Shown piece by piece: positions 1 to 5,747 of a stretch of 5,747 nucleotides of DNA (its first letter is position 1; every line of letters begins with the position of its first letter). Made by a program: the position numbers and the translations under genes. The DNA is taken from contig JAAYBE010000073.1 in the NCBI GenBank assembly GCA_012719015.1, forward strand, positions 1 to 5,747. The letters are read 5' to 3'. A model generated the notes under the pieces. The model did no database searches and had not been told where the DNA came from. It saw only the letters and a program-made list of their open reading frames with translations. The stretch is from Actinomycetota bacterium. GTDB lineage: Bacteria > Actinomycetota > Thermoleophilia > UBA2241.

Positions 1-1370
1 AGGCGCAGCACCGGCTCGTCGCGCACGTAGCGCTCCAGCACGCCCGGGTACTCCCCGTAGGCGCACGGCCAGTAGACGGAGGGGTCGGGACTCTGCTCCG
101 GGGGCGCCATCACGAGCCCGTCCGACGAGATCATGGCCAAAGGACTCTGCAGCAGCGCCCGGATGTTCTTCTCCTCGATGTAGTCGAACAACCCGACGAG
201 GTCGTCGTCCTCCTCCACGATGAGGTCGAGGAAGGTGTCGAACGGGTCCGTCCCACGCTCGGCGGCGATGTCGGCGACGGACCGCCCGCGCAGTTCGGGG
301 TGGCGGCCGGCGTGGAAGACGATCACGCGGTCGAAGCGCCCGTGACGCACGACGCCGGCGTATCCCGGGCCCGGGAGGGTCTCGTCCAGCACCTCGCGCT
401 TGAGGGCCGCGCGCGCCTCCGGGTCGCTCAGCAGGGCGATGAGCGCCTCGTGATCGAGGTCCAGCACCGGTTGCGGCAGCGCCCGCGAGAAGCGCGGCGC
501 CAGGTCCCTGTGCACGTCGTTGTCGGTGGTGGCGTCAAGCCCGCCGCGACGCGCCTCCTCGATCATGCCGAGGTTGGCGGCGGCGTCCTCGGGGGCGCCC
601 CATTTGGGCGCGTTGTGCGACACCTGCACGGGGCATCCGGCGGCGCGCCCGAGATCGAGCGCCTCAGCGACGGCGGTCAGGATGGTCTCGCGCTCCCCGC
701 GCACGTGCGAGGCATAGATGCCGTGGTGGCGCGCGACCACGCGGCACAGCGCCAGCACCTCCTGCGTGTCGGCGAAGCACCCGGGCGGGTAGACGAGGCC
801 GGTCGACATGCCGTGCGCGCCGGCGCGCAGGCTCGCCTCGAGGAGCCGCTCCATGCGGCGCAGCTCGACCTCCGTGACGGCACGCTCGGCGAATCCGGCC
901 ACGGCGAGCCGCAGCGCACCGTGGCCCACGAGAGGAGCGATGTTGATGGCGTGTCCGCTGCGCCGCAACGCGGCGAGGTACTGGCGGAAGCTGCGCCAAT
1001 CCCACGAGACCGCATCGAGGCCCCAGGCGTAGTGGGCCCAGTTGTGGACGGCGTCGTCGCGATGCTTCTCGGTCAGCGGCGCCGCCGACATGCCGCAGTT
1101 GCCGGTGACGTGCGTCGTCACCCCTTGCCGCACGGCCGTCTCCGCCCGTGGGTGCAGCAGGATGGTGAGGTCGGAGTGCGTGTGCGGGTCGACGAAGCCC
1201 GGGGCGATGTACCGGTCCTCCGCGTCGATCACGCGCCGGCCGCGCAGCGTCCCCGGCGCGCCGATCGCGGCGACACGGTCGCCGCGCACCCCTACGTCGC
1301 CACGGTACCAGGGGTTGCCGCAGCCGTCGACGATACGGCCGTCGGCGAGCACGAGATCGTAGGGGGCCAT
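1..1370 (-). CDS. D-aminoacylase / N-acyl-D-amino-acid deacylase-like amidohydrolase (3' end beyond window)
   Basis: The frame is open from an ATG at 1370-1368 to the window edge, giving 456 codons without a stop. I translated it by hand. It begins MAPYDLVLADGRIVDG and continues CGNPWYRGDVGV, the usual N-terminal beta-sandwich of D-aminoacylases. Metal-site motifs follow in the expected order: HTHSD (His63, His65), GNCG (Cys92), ASHVRGE (His222), VSHNAP (His252) and ISSDG (Asp417). These match the family's known Cys/His/His zinc site and catalytic Asp, as in the Alcaligenes D-aminoacylase. Known members hydrolyse the amide of N-acyl-D-amino acids in the cytoplasm; no signal peptide is seen. 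The end shown (CAYGEYPGVLERYVRD) is the conserved run before the C-terminal part, so roughly 60-100 residues are missing beyond base 1. The start is supported by GGAGG at 1375-1379 and by the TGATG junction with the preceding gene. Family assignment is firm. D- versus other acyl-amide specificity is not shown, and a related amidohydrolase function is possible. Confidence 0.93.
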   Translation of the reverse strand, partial: MAPYDLVLADGRIVDGCGNPWYRGDVGVRGDRVAAIGAPGTLRGRRVIDAEDRYIAPGFVDPHTHSDLTILLHPRAETAVRQGVTTHVTGNCGMSAAPLTEKHRDDAVHNWAHYAWGLDAVSWDWRSFRQYLAALRRSGHAINIAPLVGHGALRLAVAGFAERAVTEVELRRMERLLEASLRAGAHGMSTGLVYPPGCFADTQEVLALCRVVARHHGIYASHVRGERETILTAVAEALDLGRAAGCPVQVSHNAPKWGAPEDAAANLGMIEEARRGGLDATTDNDVHRDLAPRFSRALPQPVLDLDHEALIALLSDPEARAALKREVLDETLPGPGYAGVVRHGRFDRVIVFHAGRHPELRGRSVADIAAERGTDPFDTFLDLIVEEDDDLVGLFDYIEEKNIRALLQSPLAMISSDGLVMAPPEQSPDPSVYWPCAYGEYPGVLERYVRDEPVLR

Positions 1371-2479
1371 CAATCCTCCATCTCGAAGACGCGGTACTCG
1401 TTCTCGCAGGGCGGACCCGCGCACGCGTACAGACGACGCTCGTCCAGGTCGCAGATCATGCTGCCCACCGTCATCACCTGTTCGGCCGGGGGGTCGTCGG
1501 CCGCCGGGTGTCCGCAGATGCACTCGTCCGGGGCCGGCTCGTGCGAGCGCAGGACGCGGGCGACCAGCGCCACCGGGTCGTCGCCGGCGGCGATCCCCTC
1601 CGCGAGCAGACGCCCGGCCGTGGCGTGGCGCACCTCCGACTCGCCGCCGGCGTACCCCTCGAACGGGCGCATCTCCGGCGCCACATAGTGGTTGGTGTGC
1701 GCCATGAAGCCGGTCGCGGTGTGATCCATGAAGGCGTGCGCCGTGGCGGAGGTCTCGACGTCCCAGAGCCTGCCGTCGGTGTCGGCGAAGACCTGGTTCG
1801 TGCCGCGCGCGCGCGCGGTCAGCAGACCGCGTTCGCGCGCCTCCTCGAGCGTCCGCGCCGCCAGGGTCGAGCGGCGCACGAACACGTTGGGGACCCCGAT
1901 GCGGTTGTCCGTGGAGTGCACGGAGTTGCTCACGTTGCCGATGCCGTGGCTGTTCATGCCCAGCATGAGCAGGTAGGGCGCGCCGGCCAGTCCCATGACC
2001 CGGGTCCCGTCCGGCCCGGTGAGGTCGAAGAGCACGTTGTTGACGGCGTCGATGGTGTACCAGTCCATGTTGTGACCCACCACGTGCCGCCCGCCCACGG
2101 CGACGGCGACGGCGGTGCAGTGGTCGCCGGACCGCATCGAGCCCGGAGCGGACGCCGGGGAGCCCGGCTGCTCCTCGGCCGTGAACTCCTCGCCGCAGTT
2201 CAGCACCAGCAGCCGGGAGAACGGCACCCCCGACCCTTCGGCCAGCCCCTCGAGCTCCTCGACGAGGTCCGGCGACCAGAGCCGGGCCTCCCGCTCGTAG
2301 GCCCTGGCCTGACGCTCGGCGTCGCCGAACGTGAGCCGCCCTCCCGTCATCGCCGTGAAGTGCTCGCGGAAGAAGTCCACGGACGCGTGCACGGGCTCAC
2401 GCGCGGCCTCGCCGACCGCGCGACCTAGCTCGCGGTGTGAGCCTCGTGCCTGGACGTGGACGAACGGGACGCTCACCAT
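1370..2479 (-). CDS. Peptidase C45 / acyl-CoA:6-aminopenicillanate acyltransferase-like Ntn hydrolase
   Basis: This is a 369-residue protein starting MVSVPFVHVQARGSHRELG. It has the peptidase C45 (AAT-like) layout. An N-terminal helical segment is followed by GDHCTAVAV with candidate nucleophile Cys121, then GHNMDWY (135-141), GIGNVSNSV (179-187), HTNHY (261-265), and a C-terminal GSMICDLDERRLYACAGPP strand block. Family members are made as precursors and cleave themselves just before the Cys, which then acts as an N-terminal nucleophile on amides or in acyl transfer. Here the residue before the Cys is His rather than the Gly of fungal penicillin acyltransferase. There is no signal peptide or membrane segment, so it is probably cytosolic. 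The ATG at 2479 lies inside the end of the methyltransferase gene (7-bp overlap). A GTG at 2476 would give the classic 4-bp GTGA overlap and is a plausible alternative, because neither start has a strong ribosome site. The stop TGA (1372-1370) shares a base with the next ATG. Substrate is unknown; bacterial C45 homologues are mostly uncharacterised amidases. Confidence 0.88.
   Translation of the reverse strand: MVSVPFVHVQARGSHRELGRAVGEAAREPVHASVDFFREHFTAMTGGRLTFGDAERQARAYEREARLWSPDLVEELEGLAEGSGVPFSRLLVLNCGEEFTAEEQPGSPASAPGSMRSGDHCTAVAVAVGGRHVVGHNMDWYTIDAVNNVLFDLTGPDGTRVMGLAGAPYLLMLGMNSHGIGNVSNSVHSTDNRIGVPNVFVRRSTLAARTLEEARERGLLTARARGTNQVFADTDGRLWDVETSATAHAFMDHTATGFMAHTNHYVAPEMRPFEGYAGGESEVRHATAGRLLAEGIAAGDDPVALVARVLRSHEPAPDECICGHPAADDPPAEQVMTVGSMICDLDERRLYACAGPPCENEYRVFEMED
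1375..1379 (-). promoter_or_regulatory. Ribosome-binding site of the amidohydrolase gene
   Basis: GGAGG on the minus strand, 4 nt before the ATG at 1370, located within the last codons (Met-Glu-Asp) of the C45 gene. Together with the TGATG stop/start it points to translational coupling of the two hydrolases. Confidence 0.7.
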
Positions 2480-3957
2480 GCCGCCCGGTCCAGCAGGCGA
2501 CGCGGGTCCGGATGCCCGGCGATCCCCAGCCCGGCGGCGCAACGGTCGATGATCGCCGCGAGCTCCCGGAGGATGTCGTCCGGCAGACCCACGGGGTCGC
2601 GCGAGGAGAGCTCCGCCGCCCGCTCCGTGGCGAAGTCGACCAGCCCGGAACGTCCGCCCGCGACCCAGTCGCCGAGACCGCCGCGATAGCTGAGCAGCGG
2701 GCTGACGAACTCGCCGCGGATGAAGCGCCGCGTGTGCTTCGTGCCGAGGAACCCACGCCCCGAGAGGACCCCGTCGACCATCGCCTCGACGTCGAGTGCG
2801 TCCGCATCCCACGGCCGCGGAGAGAGCGCATAGCGCACGTTGTTCAGGACCTCGTCGTCGATCACCAGGACCTCCGGACAGCTCGCCACGCCGGCCTGGA
2901 TCTCGCCGACGCCGGAGAGCAGCCTCGGCCTGGCGACCAGGCCGAGGAGCGCGTTGACGGCACGCTCGTAGCCGAACTGCGTGTCCACCACCTTGCTGTC
3001 GCTGCAGAGCCCGTAACAGTCGCAGGCGAGGCCGCAACGCCGCGCGAGGAGGACGGCGGCGATGGAGGTCACCCCGGTCTCCGGCGTGCCCGAGACGACG
3101 ACTCCGCTGCGCGGATCGACGGCGCTCAGTCGCGGCCCGTAGTACACCGGGGTGCCGGGGGCGGCGAGCTGCGTCAGGACCACGCCGGAGAGCACCTCGG
3201 CGTGCTGCTGGGCGAGCGCCGCGGAGAGCGCGGCGGGCGCAGTGGTGGCGGCGGCGGGACAGGGGAGGATCTCCACGGCCGCGCCCCCGCGCCGGACCTG
3301 CTCCACCAGCGCATCGGAGACGTCCCCGCCCAGGATCAACGGGCTGACCGGCGAGAAGGCGAGATCGACCGGGTAGGCCCCGCCGCTCCCGTCGGCGCCG
3401 GTCACGGCTTCGGCCATCTCCTGGAGGTAGCGGGCCTGGAACGGGTGCGAGATGCCGGGGCCGCCGATGGCCTTGTCGGTCTCGTGGGCGAGGACGAGGT
3501 AGGAGTAAAGCGGCTCGAGGGGGTCGGGCACATCCTCCGGCTGCCACAACGAGGTGATCTGCTCCTGGTTCACCAGGTTGTGCATGATGCGCGTGGCGAG
3601 CACCTGGTCGTGCAGCGTGGCACGGCGGCCGGCGCCCGTGCGCGGATCGCTCACGTCCCGGGCGCCGCCCAGGTTGTGGACGTAGGTGACGCCCGGGTCC
3701 GGGTCGATCACGAGGGCGCGCTCCGGATCGCGCGCCGCGAGCACGAAGCTGCGCGGACACGCGGCCAGAGCCTCCTCGACGACCTGCGCCGGGATCGCGA
3801 CGCGACCTCCGTCGACACCGGTACAGCCGGCCGTCAGCAGCAACTCGCGGGCCGCCTCGGACTCGACGCGCACACCGGCCCTCTCCAGCAAGGCCAGGGC
3901 GGCGCCGTGCATCGCCTCGATCGCGTCGCTCGGCCACGGCGTCGCAAGCTCGGTCAT
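2473..3957 (-). CDS. MttB-superfamily (trimethylamine/betaine-type) corrinoid methyltransferase, non-pyrrolysine
   Basis: This 494-residue protein matches the length of MttB-family enzymes (about 480-500). Recognisable family blocks include AHETDKAIGGPG (157-168), TTAPAALSAALAQQHAEVL (238-256) with GTPVYYG (268-274), SGTPETGVTSIAAVLLAR (289-306), SDSKVVDTQFGYERA (319-333) and the C-terminal KHTRRFIRGEFVSPLLSYRG (407-426). Archaeal MttB demethylates trimethylamine and carries pyrrolysine encoded by an in-frame UAG near residue 334. This gene has no in-frame UAG and ends with a normal TGA, so it belongs to the larger non-pyrrolysine group. Characterised members of that group (for example MtgB) transfer a methyl from quaternary amines such as glycine betaine to a corrinoid protein. 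The ATG at 3957 is preceded by GAGAGG at 3962-3967, 4 nt away. The gene opens the three-gene hydrolase block and overlaps the next gene by 7 bp. No corrinoid protein gene lies in the window. The substrate cannot be told from sequence; the trimethylamine label that databases often give would be unsafe. Confidence 0.92.
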   Translation of the reverse strand: MTELATPWPSDAIEAMHGAALALLERAGVRVESEAARELLLTAGCTGVDGGRVAIPAQVVEEALAACPRSFVLAARDPERALVIDPDPGVTYVHNLGGARDVSDPRTGAGRRATLHDQVLATRIMHNLVNQEQITSLWQPEDVPDPLEPLYSYLVLAHETDKAIGGPGISHPFQARYLQEMAEAVTGADGSGGAYPVDLAFSPVSPLILGGDVSDALVEQVRRGGAAVEILPCPAAATTAPAALSAALAQQHAEVLSGVVLTQLAAPGTPVYYGPRLSAVDPRSGVVVSGTPETGVTSIAAVLLARRCGLACDCYGLCSDSKVVDTQFGYERAVNALLGLVARPRLLSGVGEIQAGVASCPEVLVIDDEVLNNVRYALSPRPWDADALDVEAMVDGVLSGRGFLGTKHTRRFIRGEFVSPLLSYRGGLGDWVAGGRSGLVDFATERAAELSSRDPVGLPDDILRELAAIIDRCAAGLGIAGHPDPRRLLDRAAW

Positions 3958-3961
3958 GTCG

Positions 3962-3967
3962 CCTCTC
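3962..3967 (-). promoter_or_regulatory. Ribosome-binding site of the MttB-family gene
   Basis: GAGAGG on the minus strand, 4 nt (CGAC) before the ATG at 3957, in a purine-rich stretch that begins GGAAGAAG. It lies outside the upstream hairpin, so it should stay accessible. It supports the chosen start. Confidence 0.6.
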
Positions 3968-3985
3968 TTCTTCCGACGCGCGTGG

Positions 3986-4031
3986 GCCGGCCGGGGCCGA
4001 GGGGCCTCAAGGCTCCCCCGCCCCGGCCGGC
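3986..4031 (-). terminator. Long GC hairpin after the OppF-type gene; possible terminator, attenuator or RNA-processing stem
   Basis: Perfect 12-bp inverted arms, GCCGGCCGGGGC at 3986-3997 and GCCCCGGCCGGC at 4020-4031, enclose an inner stem (4001-4006 with 4011-4016, one G-U pair) closed by a TCAA/TTGA tetraloop. Only two mismatches separate the outer and inner stems. It starts 7 nt after the TAG of the upstream gene. On the transcribed strand it is followed by CCACGCGCG, not a U-tract, so it is not a classic intrinsic terminator. U-tract-less stems are reported as weak terminators or 3'-end stabilisers in high-GC bacteria. It could lower expression of the downstream enzymes relative to the ATPases, or protect the upstream mRNA end. 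Confidence 0.5.
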
Positions 4032-4038
4032 ACGCACG

Positions 4039-5076
4039 CTACTTGAGCCTGATACAGGCGGCGTAGTGATCGCCGCGGATGTGGACGTCCTCCGGGTCGA
4101 TCTCCTTGCAGGCGTCGATCGCCTCGGGACAGCGAGGGTGGAACCGACAGCCGGACGGGATGTCGACCGGGTTGGGGGTCTCGCCCTTGAGGATCACGTG
4201 CTCGCGCTTGGCGAGCGGGTCGGGCACCGGGATGACGCTGATCAGCGCCTTGGTGTACGGGTGCTTCGGGTTGGCCACGACCTCCTCGGTCTCGCCGATC
4301 TCGACGATCCGCCCCAGGTACATGACCGCGATGCGATCGCTGATCACCCAGGCCAGTGAGAGGTCGTGGGTGATGAAGATGTAGGTGACGTCGTGCTTCT
4401 CCTTCTCCTCGACCATCAGCTTGAGGATGTCGTTGCGGATGCTGACGTCGAGGCTCGCGACCGGCTCGTCGGCGACGATCACGTCGGGGTCGAGCACGGT
4501 CGCGCCGGCGATGCAGACGCGTTGCCGCTGGCCCCCGGAGAGCTCGTGCGGGTAGCGGTAGAGGTACTCGGTCGCGGGGCGCAGCCCGGCCTCACTGATG
4601 GCCGTGATGACGCGCTCCTCCTTCTCGTGCTCGGTCGAGCAGACCGAGTTGACCTCGAGCGGCTCGGCGACGATGTCGAAGATGGTCTGTTTGGGGTTGA
4701 TCGAGTTGTAGGGGTCCTGGAAGATGATCTGCGCCTTCTTGCGGTACTCGCGCAGCTCCTTGCCTGAGTACTTGCGCAGGGGACGACCCTTGTAGACGAT
4801 CTCGCCGGCGGTGGCGTCCTCGAGCCTGAGCAGCGCACGGCCGGTGGTGGTCTTGCCGCAGCCCGACTCGCCCACCAGGGCGAGGATCTCGCCCTTCTTG
4901 ACCTGGAAGCTGACGTGGTCGACCGCCCTCACGAACCGCTTCTCGGTCGACACCATGCTCTTGAAGAACCCCTCCTGGATCGGGAAGTAGACCTCCAGGC
5001 CCTTGACGTCGAACAGCACCTCGCCCGCCTGCGGCGCCGGCGCGGGATCGGCGTGTCCCGCCTGTTCCGTGGCCAT
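4039..5076 (-). CDS. OppF/DppF-type oligopeptide/dipeptide ABC importer ATP-binding protein
   Basis: This is a complete 345-residue ATPase that would power uptake through an Opp/Dpp-type membrane complex on the cytoplasmic face. Motifs (numbered from the chosen start): Walker A GESGCGKTT (69-77), Q-loop Gln120 in IIFQDPYNSINP, signature LSGGQ (179-183), Walker B VIVADEP (199-205) and switch His237 in FITHDLS. The C-terminal oligopeptide-transporter extension includes NPKHPYTKAL and four cysteines (310, 316, 323, 341). That pattern is linked to an iron-sulfur cluster in some DppD-type proteins. The short N-terminus is Ala/Pro-rich. Two starts are possible: GTG at 5082, overlapping the previous stop by 4 bp (GTGA), and ATG at 5076. 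I chose ATG because AAGGGGG (5084-5090) is 7 nt from it but only 1 nt from the GTG. It pairs with the OppD-type gene just upstream. Transported substrate is not evident; peptides, nickel, opines and other small molecules use this family. Confidence 0.95.
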   Translation of the reverse strand: MATEQAGHADPAPAPQAGEVLFDVKGLEVYFPIQEGFFKSMVSTEKRFVRAVDHVSFQVKKGEILALVGESGCGKTTTGRALLRLEDATAGEIVYKGRPLRKYSGKELREYRKKAQIIFQDPYNSINPKQTIFDIVAEPLEVNSVCSTEHEKEERVITAISEAGLRPATEYLYRYPHELSGGQRQRVCIAGATVLDPDVIVADEPVASLDVSIRNDILKLMVEEKEKHDVTYIFITHDLSLAWVISDRIAVMYLGRIVEIGETEEVVANPKHPYTKALISVIPVPDPLAKREHVILKGETPNPVDIPSGCRFHPRCPEAIDACKEIDPEDVHIRGDHYAACIRLK

Positions 5077-5078
5077 CG

Positions 5079-5747
5079 TCACACCCCCTTGACGGCGTGG
5101 ACGCAGCGCACGAAGTGGCCGCGCTCCACCTCGACGAGCTCGGGATGGTCGGTGAAGCAGACCTGTTCGCGCTCATCGCAGCGCGGGCAGAAGGCGCACC
5201 CCGGCGGCGGGTCGAGCAGGTTGGGCGGGTCGCCCTTGATGGAAGAGACCATCTCGCGTTTCTCGCGGATGTTGGGGAAGGAGCGGATCAGCTGGCGCGT
5301 GTAGGGGTGGGTCGCGGTGCGGAAGATGTCGGCGGTCGTGCCGCTCTCCACCACCTCGCCGGCGTACATGACGACGCCCCTGTCGCAGGTCTCGGCCATC
5401 ACCGACAGGTCGTGGCTGATGAGGATGAAGGAGAGGCCGAGCTCCTTGCGCAGACGGGCGATCAGCTCGAGGATCTGCGCCTGGACCATGACGTCCAGCG
5501 CCGTGGTCGGCTCGTCGCCGATCACGAGTTTGGGGTTGCAGGCGAGCGCCATGGCGATCATCGCCCGCTGGCGCATCCCCCCGCTGAGCTGGTGGGGGAA
5601 GTCCATGACCCGTTTGGGGTTGATGCCCACGAGCTCGAAGAGCTCTCTCGTGCGCTCCATGGCCCGCTTCTCGGAGAGGCCCTCGTGCAGCTGGATGGGC
5701 TCGGCGATCTGCTTGCCGGTCTCGCGCACCGGGTTCAGGGCGTTCAT
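5079..5747 (-). CDS. OppD/DppD-type peptide ABC importer ATP-binding protein (5' end beyond window)
   Basis: The last 222 residues of an Opp/Dpp ATPase are present. The ATG at the very edge (5747-5745) is an internal Met, not the start: NALNPV is the segment right after the Q-loop, where relatives read like FQDPMTSLNP. The Walker A and roughly 100 N-terminal residues are therefore outside the window. Visible motifs (counted from that Met): signature LSGGM (54-58, the usual OppD variant), Walker B LVIGDEP (74-80), switch His112 in ISHDLS, and the transporter C-terminal region with THPYT and PPGCAFCPRC. Cysteines at 184, 187, 190, 197 and 215 include the set associated with a [4Fe-4S] cluster in a DppD structure. 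It would form a heterodimer with the OppF-type product encoded 2 bp downstream. Permease and binding-protein genes, normally upstream, are not seen here. Confidence 0.95.
   Translation of the reverse strand: MNALNPVRETGKQIAEPIQLHEGLSEKRAMERTRELFELVGINPKRVMDFPHQLSGGMRQRAMIAMALACNPKLVIGDEPTTALDVMVQAQILELIARLRKELGLSFILISHDLSVMAETCDRGVVMYAGEVVESGTTADIFRTATHPYTRQLIRSFPNIREKREMVSSIKGDPPNLLDPPPGCAFCPRCDEREQVCFTDHPELVEVERGHFVRCVHAVKGV
5084..5090 (-). promoter_or_regulatory. Ribosome-binding site deciding the OppF-type start
   Basis: AAGGGGG on the minus strand (part of AAGGGGGTG, one mismatch from AAGGAGGTG). It sits 7 nt before the ATG at 5076 but only 1 nt before the GTG at 5082, which favours the ATG. 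It lies inside the last codons of the OppD-type gene. Confidence 0.65.

Larger units (their letters stand above)
3958..4038 (-). other. Only intergenic gap in the window (81 bp) between the ABC ATPase and methyltransferase genes
   Basis: The gap holds a long GC-rich hairpin and the methyltransferase ribosome-binding site. I see no convincing -10 element on the minus strand. A TTGAGG lies in the hairpin loop region but has nothing -10-like at the right distance. A separate promoter for the downstream block therefore cannot be supported from sequence, and read-through from the transporter genes is the default assumption. Confidence 0.7.

Noticed and set aside
300..1688. A 462-codon open frame on the plus strand
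   Set aside because: It is antisense to the amidohydrolase, whose minus-strand frame carries every metal-ligand motif. The plus-strand product resembles no known protein and has low-complexity composition.
1804..1817. (CG)7 dinucleotide run
   Set aside because: It is explained by Thr-Ala-Arg-Ala-Arg-Gly codons (ACC GCG CGC GCG CGC GGC) in the C45 gene. It is possibly slippage-prone but there is no sign of a frame change.
2480..3937. In-frame upstream extension of the C45 gene across the methyltransferase gene (an 855-codon frame in total)
   Set aside because: The extension is an Arg/Gly/Ala-rich out-of-frame reading of the MttB-family gene. C45 homology starts only at about 2479, so this is not a fusion protein.
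2473..3957. Pyrrolysine-coding gene with amber readthrough
   Set aside because: There is no in-frame TAG and the protein is full length with its C-terminal family motifs.
3958..4038. Promoter for the methyltransferase block
   Set aside because: No -10/-35 pair with reasonable spacing was found; TTGAGG falls in the hairpin loop and is followed only by GC-rich stem sequence.
2437..4359. A 640-codon open frame on the plus strand
   Set aside because: It lies antisense to the MttB-family and OppF-type genes, is rich in Arg/Gly/Asp/Val repeats with no family motif, and arises from high GC with few stop codons.
1..5747. CRISPR arrays, tRNA/rRNA genes, insertion sequences, prophage or toxin-antitoxin genes
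   Set aside because: No spaced direct repeats, tRNA-like cloverleaf, transposase motif or terminal repeats were seen; the window is filled by five metabolic and transport genes.

Overview
The window is very GC-rich (about 70% by eye) with strong G/C third-position bias. It is bacterial and fully coding except for one 81-bp gap. All five genes lie on the minus strand, so transcription runs from high to low coordinates. The composition, the OppD/OppF-type ATPases and the non-pyrrolysine MttB homologue suggest an actinobacterial lineage (Rubrobacteria/Thermoleophilia-like) or a Chloroflexota-like lineage. The sequence alone does not settle which.

Layout in transcription order: (1) 5747-5079, the C-terminal two-thirds of a peptide/nickel-type ABC importer ATPase (OppD/DppD), cut by the window edge. 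(2) 5076-4039, the partner ATPase (OppF/DppF), two bases after the first. (3) An 81-bp intergenic gap with a long GC hairpin at 3986-4031. (4) 3957-2473, an MttB-superfamily corrinoid-dependent methyltransferase with no in-frame amber codon. (5) 2479-1370, a peptidase C45/penicillin acyltransferase-like Ntn hydrolase, overlapping gene 4 by 7 bp. (6) 1370-1, a D-aminoacylase/N-acyl-D-amino-acid deacylase-like metal amidohydrolase, joined to gene 5 by a TGATG stop/start. It is complete at its N-terminus and runs off the window with all metal ligands present.

The three enzyme genes are so tightly joined that they are almost certainly translated together, and the transporter genes lie just upstream. 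The simplest model (inference) is a scavenging cassette. An Opp/Dpp importer takes up a small amide- or peptide-like compound, two different amide-acting hydrolases trim or deacylate it, and the methyltransferase removes a methyl group from a quaternary or tertiary amine moiety and passes it to a corrinoid protein. No corrinoid protein, MtvA/MtgA-type methyltransferase, permease, binding protein or regulator is visible here. If present, they lie outside the window. The true substrate is unknown, and the gene combination is the most interesting point of the region.
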